Counted from the stretch's first letter, positions 1-9,326 are shown. The stretch: 64,000 nt of DNA from Arthrobacter_D sp015752045 (GCF_015752045.1 NZ_JADOUS010000010.1:62001-126000), one strand, 5' to 3'. Notes: generated from the sequence alone by a model not told the origin. Numbers and translations are program-made.

Positions 1-60
1 CCCGAGTTCCACGCGATCCCGCTGGACGACTACGACATGGGCAACAGCGACTTCCGCTGA
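1..60 (+). CDS. rpoC: RNA polymerase beta' subunit, C-terminal tail (partial)
   Basis: The first 60 bases read as the last 19 residues of a protein ending IPLDDYDMGNSDFR, followed by a TGA stop. A short acidic DDY/EDY ending is what I recall for actinobacterial beta' subunits, and rpoC is the usual neighbour upstream of rpsL in this group. Only the tail is visible, so no domain can be checked and the call rests mainly on position. The strong hairpin just downstream fits the end of the rpoBC transcript. Confidence 0.7.
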   Translation, partial: PEFHAIPLDDYDMGNSDFR

Positions 61-76
61 GCCGAACCGCCCATGA

Positions 77-110
77 GGAAGGCCCCGGACCCTGTGGTCC
101 GGGGCCTTCC
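77..110 (+). terminator. rpoC terminator hairpin
   Basis: A perfect 14-bp stem (77-90 with 97-110) closes a 6-base loop 17 bases after the rpoC stop. There is no T-tract, which is common for high-GC actinobacterial terminators. Confidence 0.75.
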
Positions 111-170
111 CGCGTCCACCCCTACCACGCGCGGGAGGCACCCCGGTCCGGGGGCACGCCCGATCTCTGG

Positions 171-176
171 TAGACT
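171..176 (+). promoter_or_regulatory. Candidate -10 element TAGACT upstream of rpsL
   Basis: TAGACT at 171-176 matches the actinobacterial TANNNT -10 form. The same hexamer precedes tuf (3601) and secY (15963). No good -35 is visible. If used, it gives a leader of about 240 bases before rpsL. In the rest of 111-420 I see no gene. Confidence 0.45.
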
Positions 177-210
177 CGGGACCAATTGTTTGTGTGGCAG
201 TGGATCGGCG

Positions 211-239
211 TTGAGAAACGTATCTCCGTGTTGTACGTA
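211..239 (+). promoter_or_regulatory. Second candidate promoter for rpsL
   Basis: TTGAGA at 211-216 is followed after 17 bases by TACGTA at 234-239. The -35 is good and the -10 is poor. The region also has a direct repeat of GTTGTAC (from 230 and from 241). It is an alternative or additional start to the TAGACT element. Confidence 0.3.
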
Positions 240-420
240 AGTTGTACAGCGAATGCCACATTTTCGCACGCCTACAGTCGTTCTGCGGCAGCATATCCGT
301 CGGTGGTGCGCCAAACGACCGATCATCCCGACCTGTGGACGGTGCGGCGCTGAGAAGCCGCCGCAACCGCTGGGTAGGGCGACACAGATCTCATCTTCAG
401 ACATTACGGAGAACACGAAA

Positions 421-795
421 GTGCCTACGATTAACCAGCTGGTCCGCAAGGGCCGGACACCTAAGGTCTCCAAGACCAAGGCGCCCGCACTGAAGGGCAG
501 CCCCATGAAGCGCGGCGTCTGCACCCGCGTCTACACCACTACCCCGAAGAAGCCGAACTCGGCCCTCCGCAAGGTTGCCCGTGTACGCCTCAACGGTGGC
601 ATCGAAGTCACCGCCTACATCCCCGGCGTCGGTCACAACCTCCAGGAACACTCCATCGTGCTCGTGCGCGGCGGTCGTGTGAAGGACCTCCCGGGTGTCC
701 GCTACAAGATCGTCCGTGGCGCACTCGATACCCAGGGTGTGAAGAACCGCAAGCAGGCTCGCAGCCGCTACGGCGCGAAGATGGAGAAGAAGTAA
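421..795 (+). CDS. rpsL: 30S ribosomal protein S12
   Basis: S12 (124 residues) sits in the decoding centre and monitors codon-anticodon pairing. The sequence starts PTINQLVRKGR and contains the conserved TTTPKKPNSALRK loop and GRVKDLPGVRY, the two segments where streptomycin-resistance changes occur. Both lysines (PKKPNS and GRVKDL) are present, as in sensitive strains. The start is GTG at 421, preceded by GGAGA. An upstream in-frame extension to 253 is open but does not look like S12. It is co-directional with rpsG, which starts 2 bases after its stop. Confidence 0.98.
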   Translation: MPTINQLVRKGRTPKVSKTKAPALKGSPMKRGVCTRVYTTTPKKPNSALRKVARVRLNGGIEVTAYIPGVGHNLQEHSIVLVRGGRVKDLPGVRYKIVRGALDTQGVKNRKQARSRYGAKMEKK

Positions 796-796
796 T

Positions 797-1267
797 ATGC
801 CTCGTAAGGGCCCGGCCCCGAAGCGGCCGCTCGTTGTAGATCCCGTCTACGGTTCCCCCCTGGTCACGCAGCTGATCAACAAGGTGCTGGTCGACGGCAA
901 GAAGTCCACCGCAGAGCGCATCGTGTACGGCGCACTCGAAGGTGCGCGTGCCAAGTCCGGCGGCGACCCCGTCGCAGCGCTGAAGAAGGCCATGGACAAC
1001 GTGAAGCCAACCCTCGAGGTCCGCTCACGTCGTGTCGGTGGCGCCACCTACCAGGTCCCCGTCGAGGTCAAGCCCGGTCGTTCAACCGCACTGGCCCTCC
1101 GCTGGCTCGTGGGCTACTCCAAGGCCCGCCGCGAGAAGACGATGACCGAGCGCCTGCAGAACGAGATCCTGGATGCGTCCAACGGTCTCGGTGCAGCAGT
1201 CAAGCGCCGCGAGGACACGCACAAGATGGCCGAGTCGAACAAGGCCTTCGCACACTACCGCTGGTAG
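797..1267 (+). CDS. rpsG: 30S ribosomal protein S7
   Basis: S7 (156 residues) nucleates assembly of the 30S head and contacts tRNA in the E site. The start MPRKGPAPKRPLVVDPVYGS and the segment VRSRRVGGATYQVP are typical of the family, and the length is standard. It begins 1 base after the rpsL stop, so the pair is almost certainly co-transcribed and perhaps translationally coupled. A large hairpin follows before fusA. Confidence 0.98.
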   Translation: MPRKGPAPKRPLVVDPVYGSPLVTQLINKVLVDGKKSTAERIVYGALEGARAKSGGDPVAALKKAMDNVKPTLEVRSRRVGGATYQVPVEVKPGRSTALALRWLVGYSKARREKTMTERLQNEILDASNGLGAAVKRREDTHKMAESNKAFAHYRW

Positions 1268-1274
1268 CAGCTCT

Positions 1275-1315
1275 GCCGGCCGGGCGCTTACCCCCTCGGG
1301 GGCAGCCCGGCCGGC
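1275..1315 (+). terminator. Hairpin between rpsG and fusA
   Basis: A perfect 11-bp GC stem (1275-1285 with 1305-1315) encloses a smaller CCCCC/GGGGG hairpin. There is no T-tract. It could be an attenuator or an mRNA processing site that lets fusA be expressed differently from rpsL-rpsG. Confidence 0.5.
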
Positions 1316-1354
1316 GGTCCAGCAGAACTCCATTTTCGTATTAAGGGAGACACC

Positions 1355-3469
1355 GTGGCACAGGACGTGCTTACCGACCTCAACAAGGTCCGCAACATCG
1401 GCATCATGGCCCACATCGATGCCGGCAAGACCACTACTACCGAGCGCATCCTGTTCTACACGGGTGTCAACCACAAGATCGGCGAGACGCACGACGGCGC
1501 CTCCACCACCGATTGGATGGAACAGGAGAAGGAGCGCGGCATCACCATCACGTCCGCGGCGGTCACCTGCTTCTGGGAGAACAACCAGATCAACATCATC
1601 GACACCCCCGGGCACGTCGACTTCACCGTCGAGGTGGAGCGCTCCCTGCGCGTCCTCGACGGCGCCGTCGCCGTGTTCGACGGCAAGGAGGGCGTCGAGC
1701 CCCAGTCGGAGACTGTCTGGCGCCAGGCCGACAAATACGAAGTGCCCCGCATCTGCTTCGTCAACAAGATGGACAAGCTCGGTGCGGACTTCTACTTCAC
1801 CGTCGACACCATCATCAGCCGCCTGGGCGCCAAGCCCCTCGTGCTGCAGCTCCCGATCGGTGCCGAGAACGATTTCGTCGGCGTCGTCGACCTGCTCTAC
1901 ATGCGTGCACTCGTCTGGCCCGGCGACTCCAAGGGTGACGTCACCATGGGTGCGAAGTACGAGATCCAGGAGATCCCGGCCGACCTCAAGGAGAAGGCCG
2001 AGGAGTACCGCGCGAAGCTCGTCGAGACCGTCGCCGAGTCCTCCGACGAGCTCATGGGCAAGTACCTCGAGGGCGAAGAGATCTCCGTCGACGAGCTCAA
2101 GGCCGGCATCCGCAAGATGACGATCAACTCCGAGCTCTACCCGATCCTCTGCGGCTCCGCGTTCAAGAACCGCGGTGTCCAGCCGATGCTCGACGCGGTC
2201 ATCGACTACCTGCCCTCGCCCCTCGACGTCCCCCCGATGATCGGTCACGATCCCCGGAACGAAGAGGTCGAGCTCACGCGCAAGCCGAGCACCGAGGAGC
2301 CCTTCTCGGCCCTCGCGTTCAAGGTCGCTACGCACCCGTTCTTCGGTCAGCTGACGTTCATCCGCGTGTACTCCGGGCATGTGACGGCCGGTACCCAGCT
2401 GGTGAACTCGACGAAGAGCAAGAAGGAGCGCATCGGCAAGCTGTTCCAGATGCACGCCAACAAGGAGATCCCCGTCGAAGAGGCTTCGGCAGGGCACATC
2501 TACGCGGCGATCGGTCTGAAGGACACCACGACCGGCGACACCCTCTCCGACTCGGCGAACCAGATCGTGCTCGAGTCCATGAGCTTCCCCGCACCCGTGA
2601 TCTCGGTGGCCATCGAGCCGAAGACCAAGGGTGACCAGGAGAAGCTGTCCACGGCCATCCAGAAGCTCTCGGCCGAGGACCCCACGTTCCAGGTCTCCCT
2701 GAACGAGGACACCGGCCAGACGATCATCGCCGGCATGGGCGAGCTCCACCTGGACATCCTGGTGGACCGCATGCGCCGCGAGTTCCGCGTGGAAGCGAAC
2801 GTGGGCAAGCCCCAGGTCGCCTACCGCGAGACCATCCGCAGCAAGGTCGCCAAGCACGACTACACCCACAAGAAGCAGACGGGTGGCTCCGGCCAGTTCG
2901 CGAAGATCCAGATCGCGATCGAGCCGATGGAGGTCGAGGACGGTGTCCTGTACGCCTTCGACAACAAGGTCACCGGCGGCCGCGTGCCCCGCGAGTACAT
3001 CCCGAGTGTCGACGCCGGCATCCAGGATGCGCTGAACGACGGCGTGCTCGCCGGCTACCCGGTGGTCGGCATCAAGGCGACCCTGCTCGACGGCGCCTAC
3101 CACGACGTCGACTCCTCGGAAATGGCGTTCAAGATCGCCGGCCGGATGGCTTTCAAGGAAGCCGCACGCATGGCGAAGCCCGTGCTGCTCGAACCGCTCA
3201 TGGAGGTGGAGGTCCGGACCCCTGAGGAATACATGGGTGAAGTGATCGGTGACCTCAACTCCCGCCGCGGTCAGATGCAGTCCATGGAGGACGCCAGCGG
3301 CGTCAAGGTGATCACCGCCCATGTGCCCCTCTCGGGCATGTTCGGCTACATCGGTGACCTCCGGTCGAAGACCCAGGGCCGCGCCGTGTACTCCATGAAG
3401 TTCGACAGCTACTCCGAGGTCCCGAAGGCAGTCGCCGACGAGATCATCCAGAAGACGCGCGGCGAGTAG
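1355..3469 (+). CDS. fusA: Translation elongation factor G
   Basis: EF-G (704 residues) is the GTPase that drives translocation and, with RRF, ribosome recycling. GTPase motifs are clear: AHIDAGKTT (G1), DTPGHVDFT (G3) and NKMDKLGADF (G4). Beyond them are the expected beta-barrel, the domain IV region (KKQTGGSGQFAK) and domain V. Length is normal. The GTG start at 1355 follows an AAGGGAGA ribosome site. It sits in the canonical rpsL-rpsG-fusA-tuf order. Confidence 0.98.
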   Translation: MAQDVLTDLNKVRNIGIMAHIDAGKTTTTERILFYTGVNHKIGETHDGASTTDWMEQEKERGITITSAAVTCFWENNQINIIDTPGHVDFTVEVERSLRVLDGAVAVFDGKEGVEPQSETVWRQADKYEVPRICFVNKMDKLGADFYFTVDTIISRLGAKPLVLQLPIGAENDFVGVVDLLYMRALVWPGDSKGDVTMGAKYEIQEIPADLKEKAEEYRAKLVETVAESSDELMGKYLEGEEISVDELKAGIRKMTINSELYPILCGSAFKNRGVQPMLDAVIDYLPSPLDVPPMIGHDPRNEEVELTRKPSTEEPFSALAFKVATHPFFGQLTFIRVYSGHVTAGTQLVNSTKSKKERIGKLFQMHANKEIPVEEASAGHIYAAIGLKDTTTGDTLSDSANQIVLESMSFPAPVISVAIEPKTKGDQEKLSTAIQKLSAEDPTFQVSLNEDTGQTIIAGMGELHLDILVDRMRREFRVEANVGKPQVAYRETIRSKVAKHDYTHKKQTGGSGQFAKIQIAIEPMEVEDGVLYAFDNKVTGGRVPREYIPSVDAGIQDALNDGVLAGYPVVGIKATLLDGAYHDVDSSEMAFKIAGRMAFKEAARMAKPVLLEPLMEVEVRTPEEYMGEVIGDLNSRRGQMQSMEDASGVKVITAHVPLSGMFGYIGDLRSKTQGRAVYSMKFDSYSEVPKAVADEIIQKTRGE

Positions 3470-3503
3470 ACCCCTCCCGGCAACGGGATCACGGGGGAGC
3501 GGA

Positions 3504-3565
3504 GGCGGCCTGTCCCAGGGCCGGCCGCCCCGCCCCTCCTGCCGCCTGACCACCAGGTCCGGCGG
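3504..3565 (+). terminator. Two hairpins after fusA
   Basis: A 7-bp stem (3504-3510 with 3523-3529) is followed by a 10-bp stem with one mismatch (3542-3551 with 3556-3565, loop of 4). They lie between the fusA stop and the separate tuf promoter and probably attenuate read-through. Confidence 0.45.
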
Positions 3566-3576
3566 TGCAGAGCAAT

Positions 3577-3606
3577 TTCATCAAAACCAAAAGCCCCCAG
3601 TAGACT
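3577..3606 (+). promoter_or_regulatory. tuf promoter candidate
   Basis: TAGACT at 3601-3606 is a good -10. TTCATC at 3577-3582 is a weak -35 with 18-base spacing. It lies after the fusA hairpins and would give tuf its own strong transcript. Confidence 0.5.
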
Positions 3607-3617
3607 TGCATGAGTTT

Positions 3618-3638
3618 CAGCCGCGACAAGCGCGGCTG
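3618..3638 (+). promoter_or_regulatory. Stem-loop in the tuf leader
   Basis: A perfect 8-bp stem (CAGCCGCG with CGCGGCTG, loop ACAAG) starts a few bases after the predicted transcription start. It may protect the 5' end of the abundant tuf mRNA. Confidence 0.4.
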
Positions 3639-3674
3639 GGAAGCAATTCTTCTCAAACGTTCTAGGAGGAACCC

Positions 3675-4865
3675 GTGGCGAAGGCAAAGTTCGAGCGGAC
3701 TAAGCCGCACGTTAACATCGGCACCATCGGTCACGTTGACCATGGAAAGACGACGTTGACGGCTGCCATTTCCAAGGTGCTGTACGACAAGTACCCCACT
3801 CTCAACGAGCAGCGTGACTTCGCGTCGATCGACTCGGCTCCCGAGGAGAAGCAGCGCGGCATCACGATCAACATCTCGCACGTCGAGTACCAGACCGAGA
3901 AGCGCCACTACGCACACGTAGACGCCCCCGGTCACGCCGACTACATCAAGAACATGATCACCGGTGCGGCCCAGATGGACGGGGCAATCCTCGTCGTCGC
4001 AGCCACCGATGGTCCGATGGCCCAGACGCGTGAGCACGTGCTGCTCGCCCGCCAGGTCGGCGTCCCCTACCTGCTGGTCGCGCTGAACAAGTCCGACATG
4101 GTCGACGACGAAGAGCTCCTCGACCTCGTGGAGATGGAAGTCCGTGAGCTGCTCAGCTCGCAGGGCTTCGACGGCGACGAGGCTCCTGTCGTCCGCGTCT
4201 CCGGCCTCAAGGCTCTCGAAGGCGACCCCGAGTGGGTCAAGTCCGTCGAGGACCTCATGGAAGCCGTCGACAACAACGTCCCGGATCCCATCCGCGACAA
4301 GGACAAGCCGTTCCTCATGCCCGTCGAGGACGTCTTCACGATCACCGGTCGTGGAACCGTCGTCACGGGTCGCGCCGAGCGCGGAACCCTCGCCATCAAC
4401 TCCGAGGTCGAGATCGTCGGCATCCGTCCGGTCCAGAAGACCACGGTCACCGGTATCGAGATGTTCCACAAGCAGCTCGACGAGGCCTGGGCCGGCGAGA
4501 ACTGTGGTCTGCTGCTCCGCGGCATCAAGCGCGAAGACGTAGAGCGTGGCCAGGTCATCGTGAAGCCGGGTTCGATCACCCCTCACACCGACTTCGAGGC
4601 CAACGTCTACATCCTGGCCAAGGACGAGGGCGGGCGTCACAACCCGTTCTACTCGAACTACCGCCCGCAGTTCTACTTCCGCACCACGGACGTGACCGGC
4701 GTCATCACCCTCCCCGAGGGCACCGAGATGGTCATGCCCGGCGACAACACCGAGATGACCGTCGCGCTCATCCAGCCGATCGCCATGGAAGACGGCCTCG
4801 GCTTCGCGATCCGCGAAGGCGGCCGCACCGTTGGTTCGGGACGAGTCACCAAGATCCTGAAGTAG
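3675..4865 (+). CDS. tuf: Translation elongation factor Tu
   Basis: EF-Tu (396 residues) brings aminoacyl-tRNA to the ribosome as a GTP complex. Motifs seen are GHVDHGKTT (G1), DAPGHADYI (G3) and NKSDMV (G4), followed by the two beta-barrel domains ending GSGRVTKILK. The GTG start at 3675 follows a strong AGGAGG-type site (TCTAGGAGGAACCC). It has its own promoter candidate and a strong UUCG-loop terminator, consistent with very high expression. Confidence 0.98.
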   Translation: MAKAKFERTKPHVNIGTIGHVDHGKTTLTAAISKVLYDKYPTLNEQRDFASIDSAPEEKQRGITINISHVEYQTEKRHYAHVDAPGHADYIKNMITGAAQMDGAILVVAATDGPMAQTREHVLLARQVGVPYLLVALNKSDMVDDEELLDLVEMEVRELLSSQGFDGDEAPVVRVSGLKALEGDPEWVKSVEDLMEAVDNNVPDPIRDKDKPFLMPVEDVFTITGRGTVVTGRAERGTLAINSEVEIVGIRPVQKTTVTGIEMFHKQLDEAWAGENCGLLLRGIKREDVERGQVIVKPGSITPHTDFEANVYILAKDEGGRHNPFYSNYRPQFYFRTTDVTGVITLPEGTEMVMPGDNTEMTVALIQPIAMEDGLGFAIREGGRTVGSGRVTKILK

Positions 4866-4891
4866 TCCACCGACTGCCTGAGTGATCCCCG

Positions 4892-4925
4892 GAAGGGCCC
4901 CGCTGCTTCGGCAGCGGGGCCCTTC
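4892..4925 (+). terminator. tuf terminator
   Basis: A perfect 15-bp stem (4892-4906 with 4911-4925) is closed by a TTCG tetraloop and followed by TGTCAT. It is one of the strongest hairpins in the window. Confidence 0.85.
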
Positions 4926-4997
4926 TGTCATCGGGGCCGGGCGGGGGAGTGCCGGCCCTGGTATCCGGCCGGGGACCGCCCCGGCCGCGACCCGTCC

Positions 4998-5381
4998 TCA
5001 GGTCATCAGCTGGTGGAGGCAGAGGATGTTCCCCTCCGTGTCGGTGAACCAGGCCGCCTTCATCGCGTCGTTCTCGAGTACGTGGTCCACGGTCTTCAGG
5101 CCGGGGAGGTCGTAGTCCTCGAAGCGGACCCCCTGGGACTCCAGGGACCTCAGCTCCGACGTGATGTCCTCCACCTCGAAGCTCAGTTCCGTGTTGCCGG
5201 TCGGGCCGCTCTCCGGTTTGAGCATCAGCTCGATCCCCTGATGGCCGTCACTGCTGAAGAGGAAAGACCCCTCGTCCAGGAACCCTGCGGGGGTGAGGCC
5301 GAGCGATTTCTCGTAGAAACCTCGCGCACGGTCCATGTCTCTCACGGGCAGGATCGTCGTCGCCTTGCTGGTACTGAGCAT
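4998..5381 (-). CDS. VOC (glyoxalase/bleomycin-resistance fold) family protein
   Basis: This is a single vicinal-oxygen-chelate domain of 127 residues. The start SKATTILPVRDMDRARGFYE is the typical first beta-alpha unit, and the end AWFTDTEGNILCLHQ is the typical metal-site strand. VOC proteins of this size act as dimers in isomerase, dioxygenase or resistance roles, and the substrate cannot be read from sequence. A clear AAAGGAGA site precedes the ATG. It is a lone minus-strand gene wedged between tuf and the S10 operon and ends about 70 bases past the tuf terminator. Confidence 0.85.
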   Translation of the reverse strand: MLSTSKATTILPVRDMDRARGFYEKSLGLTPAGFLDEGSFLFSSDGHQGIELMLKPESGPTGNTELSFEVEDITSELRSLESQGVRFEDYDLPGLKTVDHVLENDAMKAAWFTDTEGNILCLHQLMT

Positions 5382-5846
5382 GGCTGATCTCCTTTCGTAC
5401 GGAGTTTAATGCCGGCTCCCCGGTTTTGACCCGCCGTTGTCTACCTGTTCCTGTACCACGGGCGGAGCGCCGGATGCCCACGATTGGCGTATCCGTGCCC
5501 TCTCTGCGACACTAGATAAGTTGTTCAAGCGCTTGCGCGTGCGGTCAGAGGCCCATCCCGGTCAGGATAATGCCTGATGCGGGGATCGAGTCCGCCGTCG
5601 TGCGCAGCCCAAATATAATCCACCCCGTCCGGCTCGTCCGGGGTCAGCGGAGCGTGTGTGTCCAGACTGTGTGTTTCTTCTACACAGCGCGACACGCCCG
5701 AGCGCGGGGGTCGGAGCCCGGCAGGGTGAGGAACCCGGATCCATCCGGATTCAGTCTGTTCGGGAGGCGCCGCACAACGGGCGCAGGAAATGTACGTACG
5801 TACCGGAACTGCCCAGGCAGTTATGTAGAGAGAGAGTCGAGACGCC
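5382..5846 (+). promoter_or_regulatory. Intergenic leader between VOC gene and rpsJ
   Basis: This 465-base stretch has no convincing gene. It must contain the VOC promoter (minus strand) and the S10-operon promoter (plus strand). Candidate elements are TAGATA at 5513-5518, a 10-bp palindrome CAAGCGCTTG at 5526-5535, and a small CTGTGT/ACACAG hairpin near 5668-5690. None is decisive. The long leader leaves room for RNA-level control of the ribosomal operon. Confidence 0.4.
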
Positions 5847-6155
5847 ATGGCGGGACAAAAAATCCGCATCCGGCTGAAGTCATATGACCACGAGGTCATC
5901 GATGTTTCAGCACGGAAGATCGTTGAGACGGTGACGCGCGCAGGCGCGACGGTTGTGGGCCCCGTGCCCCTGCCCACGGAGAAGAACGTTTTCGTTGTCA
6001 TCCGGTCCCCGCACAAGTACAAGGACAGCCGTGAGCACTTTGAAATGCGTACTCACAAGCGTCTGATCGACATCATTGATCCCACGCCCAAGGCCGTTGA
6101 TTCGCTGATGCGTCTCGACCTGCCTGCGGACGTGAACATCGAAATCAAGCTGTAG
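5847..6155 (+). CDS. rpsJ: 30S ribosomal protein S10
   Basis: S10 (102 residues) is part of the 30S head and, with NusB, of transcription antitermination complexes. The sequence AGQKIRIRLKSYDHEVID and the loop SPHKYKDSREHFEMRTHKR are diagnostic. The ATG at 5847 lies after a purine-rich AGAGAGAG stretch rather than a textbook ribosome site. It is the first gene of the S10 cluster; rplC follows after 16 bases. Confidence 0.98.
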   Translation: MAGQKIRIRLKSYDHEVIDVSARKIVETVTRAGATVVGPVPLPTEKNVFVVIRSPHKYKDSREHFEMRTHKRLIDIIDPTPKAVDSLMRLDLPADVNIEIKL

Positions 6156-6171
6156 GGGAGGGCGGATACAT

Positions 6172-6828
6172 ATGTCTACTTCACTTACGCGCCAGGTCAA
6201 GGGCCTGCTGGGCATCAAGCTCGGCATGACCCAGGTCTGGGATGAGAACAACATCCTCATCCCCGTCACCGTCGTCCAGGCAGACTCGAACGTCATCACC
6301 CAGCTGCTGAGCGAGGACAAGGACGGCTACACCGCCGTCCAGATCGGCTTCGGCCAGATCGATCCCCGCAAGGTCACCAAGCCGCTCGCAGGCCACTTCG
6401 AGAAGGCCGGCGTCACGCCGCGTCGTCATGTCGTCGAACTGCGCACCTCCGACGCCGATTCCTACGCGCTCGGCCAGGAACTCTCCGTCGAGATGTTCGA
6501 AGCCGGCCAGACGGTCGACGTCATCGGCACCACCAAGGGCAAGGGCTTCGCCGGTGTCATGAAGCGCCATGGCTTCCACGGCGTGGGTGCCTCGCACGGT
6601 GCCCACAAGAACCACCGCAAGCCCGGTTCCATCGGTGGAGCATCCACCCCCAGCCGCGTCTTCCGTGGAATGAAAATGGCAGGCCGCATGGGCGCCGTTC
6701 GTCAGACCACGCTGAACCTCAGGGTTCACGCTGTCGACGCCGAGAAGTCGCTGCTGCTGATCAAGGGTGCCGTCCCCGGCGCCCGCGGCCAGGTCGTCCT
6801 CGTACGCACCGCCGTGAAGGGAGCATAG
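6172..6828 (+). CDS. rplC: 50S ribosomal protein L3
   Basis: L3 (218 residues) is an early 23S-binding protein whose loop reaches the peptidyl-transferase centre. The sequence shows GLLGIKLGMTQVWDE near the N-terminus, then KGKGFAGVMKRHGF and PGSIGGASTPSRVFRGMKM, all family hallmarks. The length is normal. It lies 16 bases after rpsJ and 4 bases before rplD. Confidence 0.98.
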   Translation: MSTSLTRQVKGLLGIKLGMTQVWDENNILIPVTVVQADSNVITQLLSEDKDGYTAVQIGFGQIDPRKVTKPLAGHFEKAGVTPRRHVVELRTSDADSYALGQELSVEMFEAGQTVDVIGTTKGKGFAGVMKRHGFHGVGASHGAHKNHRKPGSIGGASTPSRVFRGMKMAGRMGAVRQTTLNLRVHAVDAEKSLLLIKGAVPGARGQVVLVRTAVKGA

Positions 6829-6832
6829 CCAA

Positions 6833-7456
6833 ATGGCTGCCAACACTGTAAAGGTCGATCTCCCCGCGGAGATCTTCGACGCACAGACCAACGTGCCGTT
6901 GCTGCACCAGGTCGTCGTCGCCCAGCTTGCTGCCGCCCGCCAGGGTACGCACAAGACCAAGACCCGCGCCGAGGTCAGTGGCGCAGGCCGCAAGCCGTTC
7001 AAGCAGAAGGGAACCGGTCGTGCCCGCCAGGGTTCGATCCGCGCCCCCCACATGACCGGTGGTGGCGTCGTCCACGGGCCCACGCCCCGCGACTACAGCC
7101 AGCGCACCCCCAAGAAGATGAAGGCCGCCGCCCTGCGCGGAGCCCTCTCCGACCGGGCACGCAACGGCCGCATCCACGTCCTCGAATCCCTGGTCGCCGG
7201 CGGCAAGCCGTCCACCAAGGGCGCGATCGACACCCTGCGCGCGATCTCCGAGCGGCCCCGCCTGCTCGTGATCATCGAGCGTGCCAACGACGTCGCAGCA
7301 CTCTCGGTGCGCAACGTGCCCCAGGTACACGTCCTCTACGTAGACCAGCTCAACACGTACGACGTGCTGGTCGCCGACGACGTCATCTTCACCAAGGCCG
7401 CCTACGACCAGTTCGTCGGATCGGCTGATGTCATCACCGAGGAGGATGCCACGTGA
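6833..7456 (+). CDS. rplD: 50S ribosomal protein L4
   Basis: L4 (207 residues) lines the exit-tunnel constriction through the loop seen here as KPFKQKGTGRARQGS. In gamma-proteobacteria L4 also represses its own operon, but nothing here shows that mechanism. Start at ATG 6833. The stop overlaps the GTG start of rplW by 4 bases (GTGA), which indicates translational coupling. Confidence 0.98.
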   Translation: MAANTVKVDLPAEIFDAQTNVPLLHQVVVAQLAAARQGTHKTKTRAEVSGAGRKPFKQKGTGRARQGSIRAPHMTGGGVVHGPTPRDYSQRTPKKMKAAALRGALSDRARNGRIHVLESLVAGGKPSTKGAIDTLRAISERPRLLVIIERANDVAALSVRNVPQVHVLYVDQLNTYDVLVADDVIFTKAAYDQFVGSADVITEEDAT

Positions 7457-7758
7457 GCGGCACCATCGCAAAGGATCCGCGCGACGTCGTCATTGCACCC
7501 GTCGTCTCGGAGAAGAGCTACGGACTGATCGACGAAGGCAAGTACACCTTCCTGGTCGACCCGCGCTCGAACAAGGAAGAAATCAAACTGGCGGTCGAGA
7601 AGATCTTCTCCGTGAAGGTCGACTCCATCAACACCATCAACCGGGTTGGCAAGCGCAAGCGCACCAAGTTCGGATGGGGCCAGCGCAAGGGCACCAAGCG
7701 TGCCATCGTGTCCCTCAAAGAGGGCTCGATCGACATCTTCGGCGGTCCGCTCTCCTAG
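7453..7758 (+). CDS. rplW: 50S ribosomal protein L23
   Basis: L23 (101 residues) lies at the tunnel exit and docks trigger factor and SRP. The segments PRDVVIAPVVSEKSYGLI and VNTINRVGKRKRTKFG-like (read SINTINRVGKRKRTKFGWG) match the family. The start GTG at 7453 overlaps the rplD stop. It is followed by rplB after 31 bases. Confidence 0.97.
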   Translation: MSGTIAKDPRDVVIAPVVSEKSYGLIDEGKYTFLVDPRSNKEEIKLAVEKIFSVKVDSINTINRVGKRKRTKFGWGQRKGTKRAIVSLKEGSIDIFGGPLS

Positions 7759-7789
7759 AGCGGAGACCACTTTAACGAGGAATTGAGTT

Positions 7790-8629
<840 letters not shown>

Positions 8630-8641
8630 GAGCCTGGAGAC

Positions 8642-8923
8642 ATGCCACGCAGCCTGAAGAAAGGCCCCTTCGTCGACCAGCACCTGTACGTAAAGGTCGC
8701 TCGCGAGAACGAATCGGGTACGAAGAACGTCATCAAGACGTGGTCCCGCCGCTCCATGATCGTCCCCGACATGCTCGGGCACACGATCGCGGTACACGAC
8801 GGGCGCAAGCACATCCCGGTGTTTGTCACCGAGTCGATGGTCGGGCACAAGCTCGGCGAATTCGCTCCCACGCGGACTTTCCGCGGCCATGTTAAGGACG
8901 ACCGCAAGGGCAAGCGCCGCTAG
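8642..8923 (+). CDS. rpsS: 30S ribosomal protein S19
   Basis: S19 (93 residues) forms the S13-S19 pair in the 30S head that contacts the A-site finger and P-site tRNA. The start PRSLKKGPFVDQHL and the segment GHKLGEFAPTRTFRGH are diagnostic. An AGGAG site precedes the ATG at 8642, 12 bases after the rplB stop. Confidence 0.98.
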   Translation: MPRSLKKGPFVDQHLYVKVARENESGTKNVIKTWSRRSMIVPDMLGHTIAVHDGRKHIPVFVTESMVGHKLGEFAPTRTFRGHVKDDRKGKRR

Positions 8924-8960
8924 GCGCTGCTCTTACGGCTAAGACGAGAGAAGGAAAGCA

Positions 8961-9326
8961 ATGGAAGCCAAGGCTATTGCGCGTCATATCCGCGTAACGC
9001 CTATGAAGGCCCGGCGCGTCGTCAACCTTGTTCGTGGTAAGCAGGCGAATGAGGCTCTGGCTATTCTGAAGTTTGCCCCACAGGTTGCTTCAGAGCCGGT
9101 ATTCAAGGTGGTTCAGTCAGCGATGGCCAACGCCCGCGTCCGCGCGGACCGGGATGGCGTCGCCTTCGACGAGGACAACCTCATCATCACCGAAGCATTT
9201 GTTGATGAAGGCCCCACGATGAAGCGGTTCCGTCCGCGAGCCCAGGGCCGCGCGTTCCGCATCAACAAGCGGACCAGCCACATCACGGTTGTCGTCGCTA
9301 CCCCTGAGAAAGTGGAGGTCCGCTAA
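8961..9326 (+). CDS. rplV: 50S ribosomal protein L22
   Basis: L22 (121 residues) extends a beta-hairpin into the exit tunnel next to L4; changes there affect macrolides. The sequence AIARHIRVTPMKARRVVNLV and the hairpin segment RFRPRAQGRAFRINKRTSH are typical. The early codons are less GC-biased than its neighbours. rpsC starts immediately after its TAA stop. Confidence 0.98.
   Translation: MEAKAIARHIRVTPMKARRVVNLVRGKQANEALAILKFAPQVASEPVFKVVQSAMANARVRADRDGVAFDEDNLIITEAFVDEGPTMKRFRPRAQGRAFRINKRTSHITVVVATPEKVEVR

Noticed and set aside
1082..3553. Long open frame on the minus strand opposite rpsG and fusA (over 800 codons)
   Set aside because: It is an artefact of high-GC codon bias: its composition is a mirror of fusA, it has no recognisable motif, and fusA is certain.
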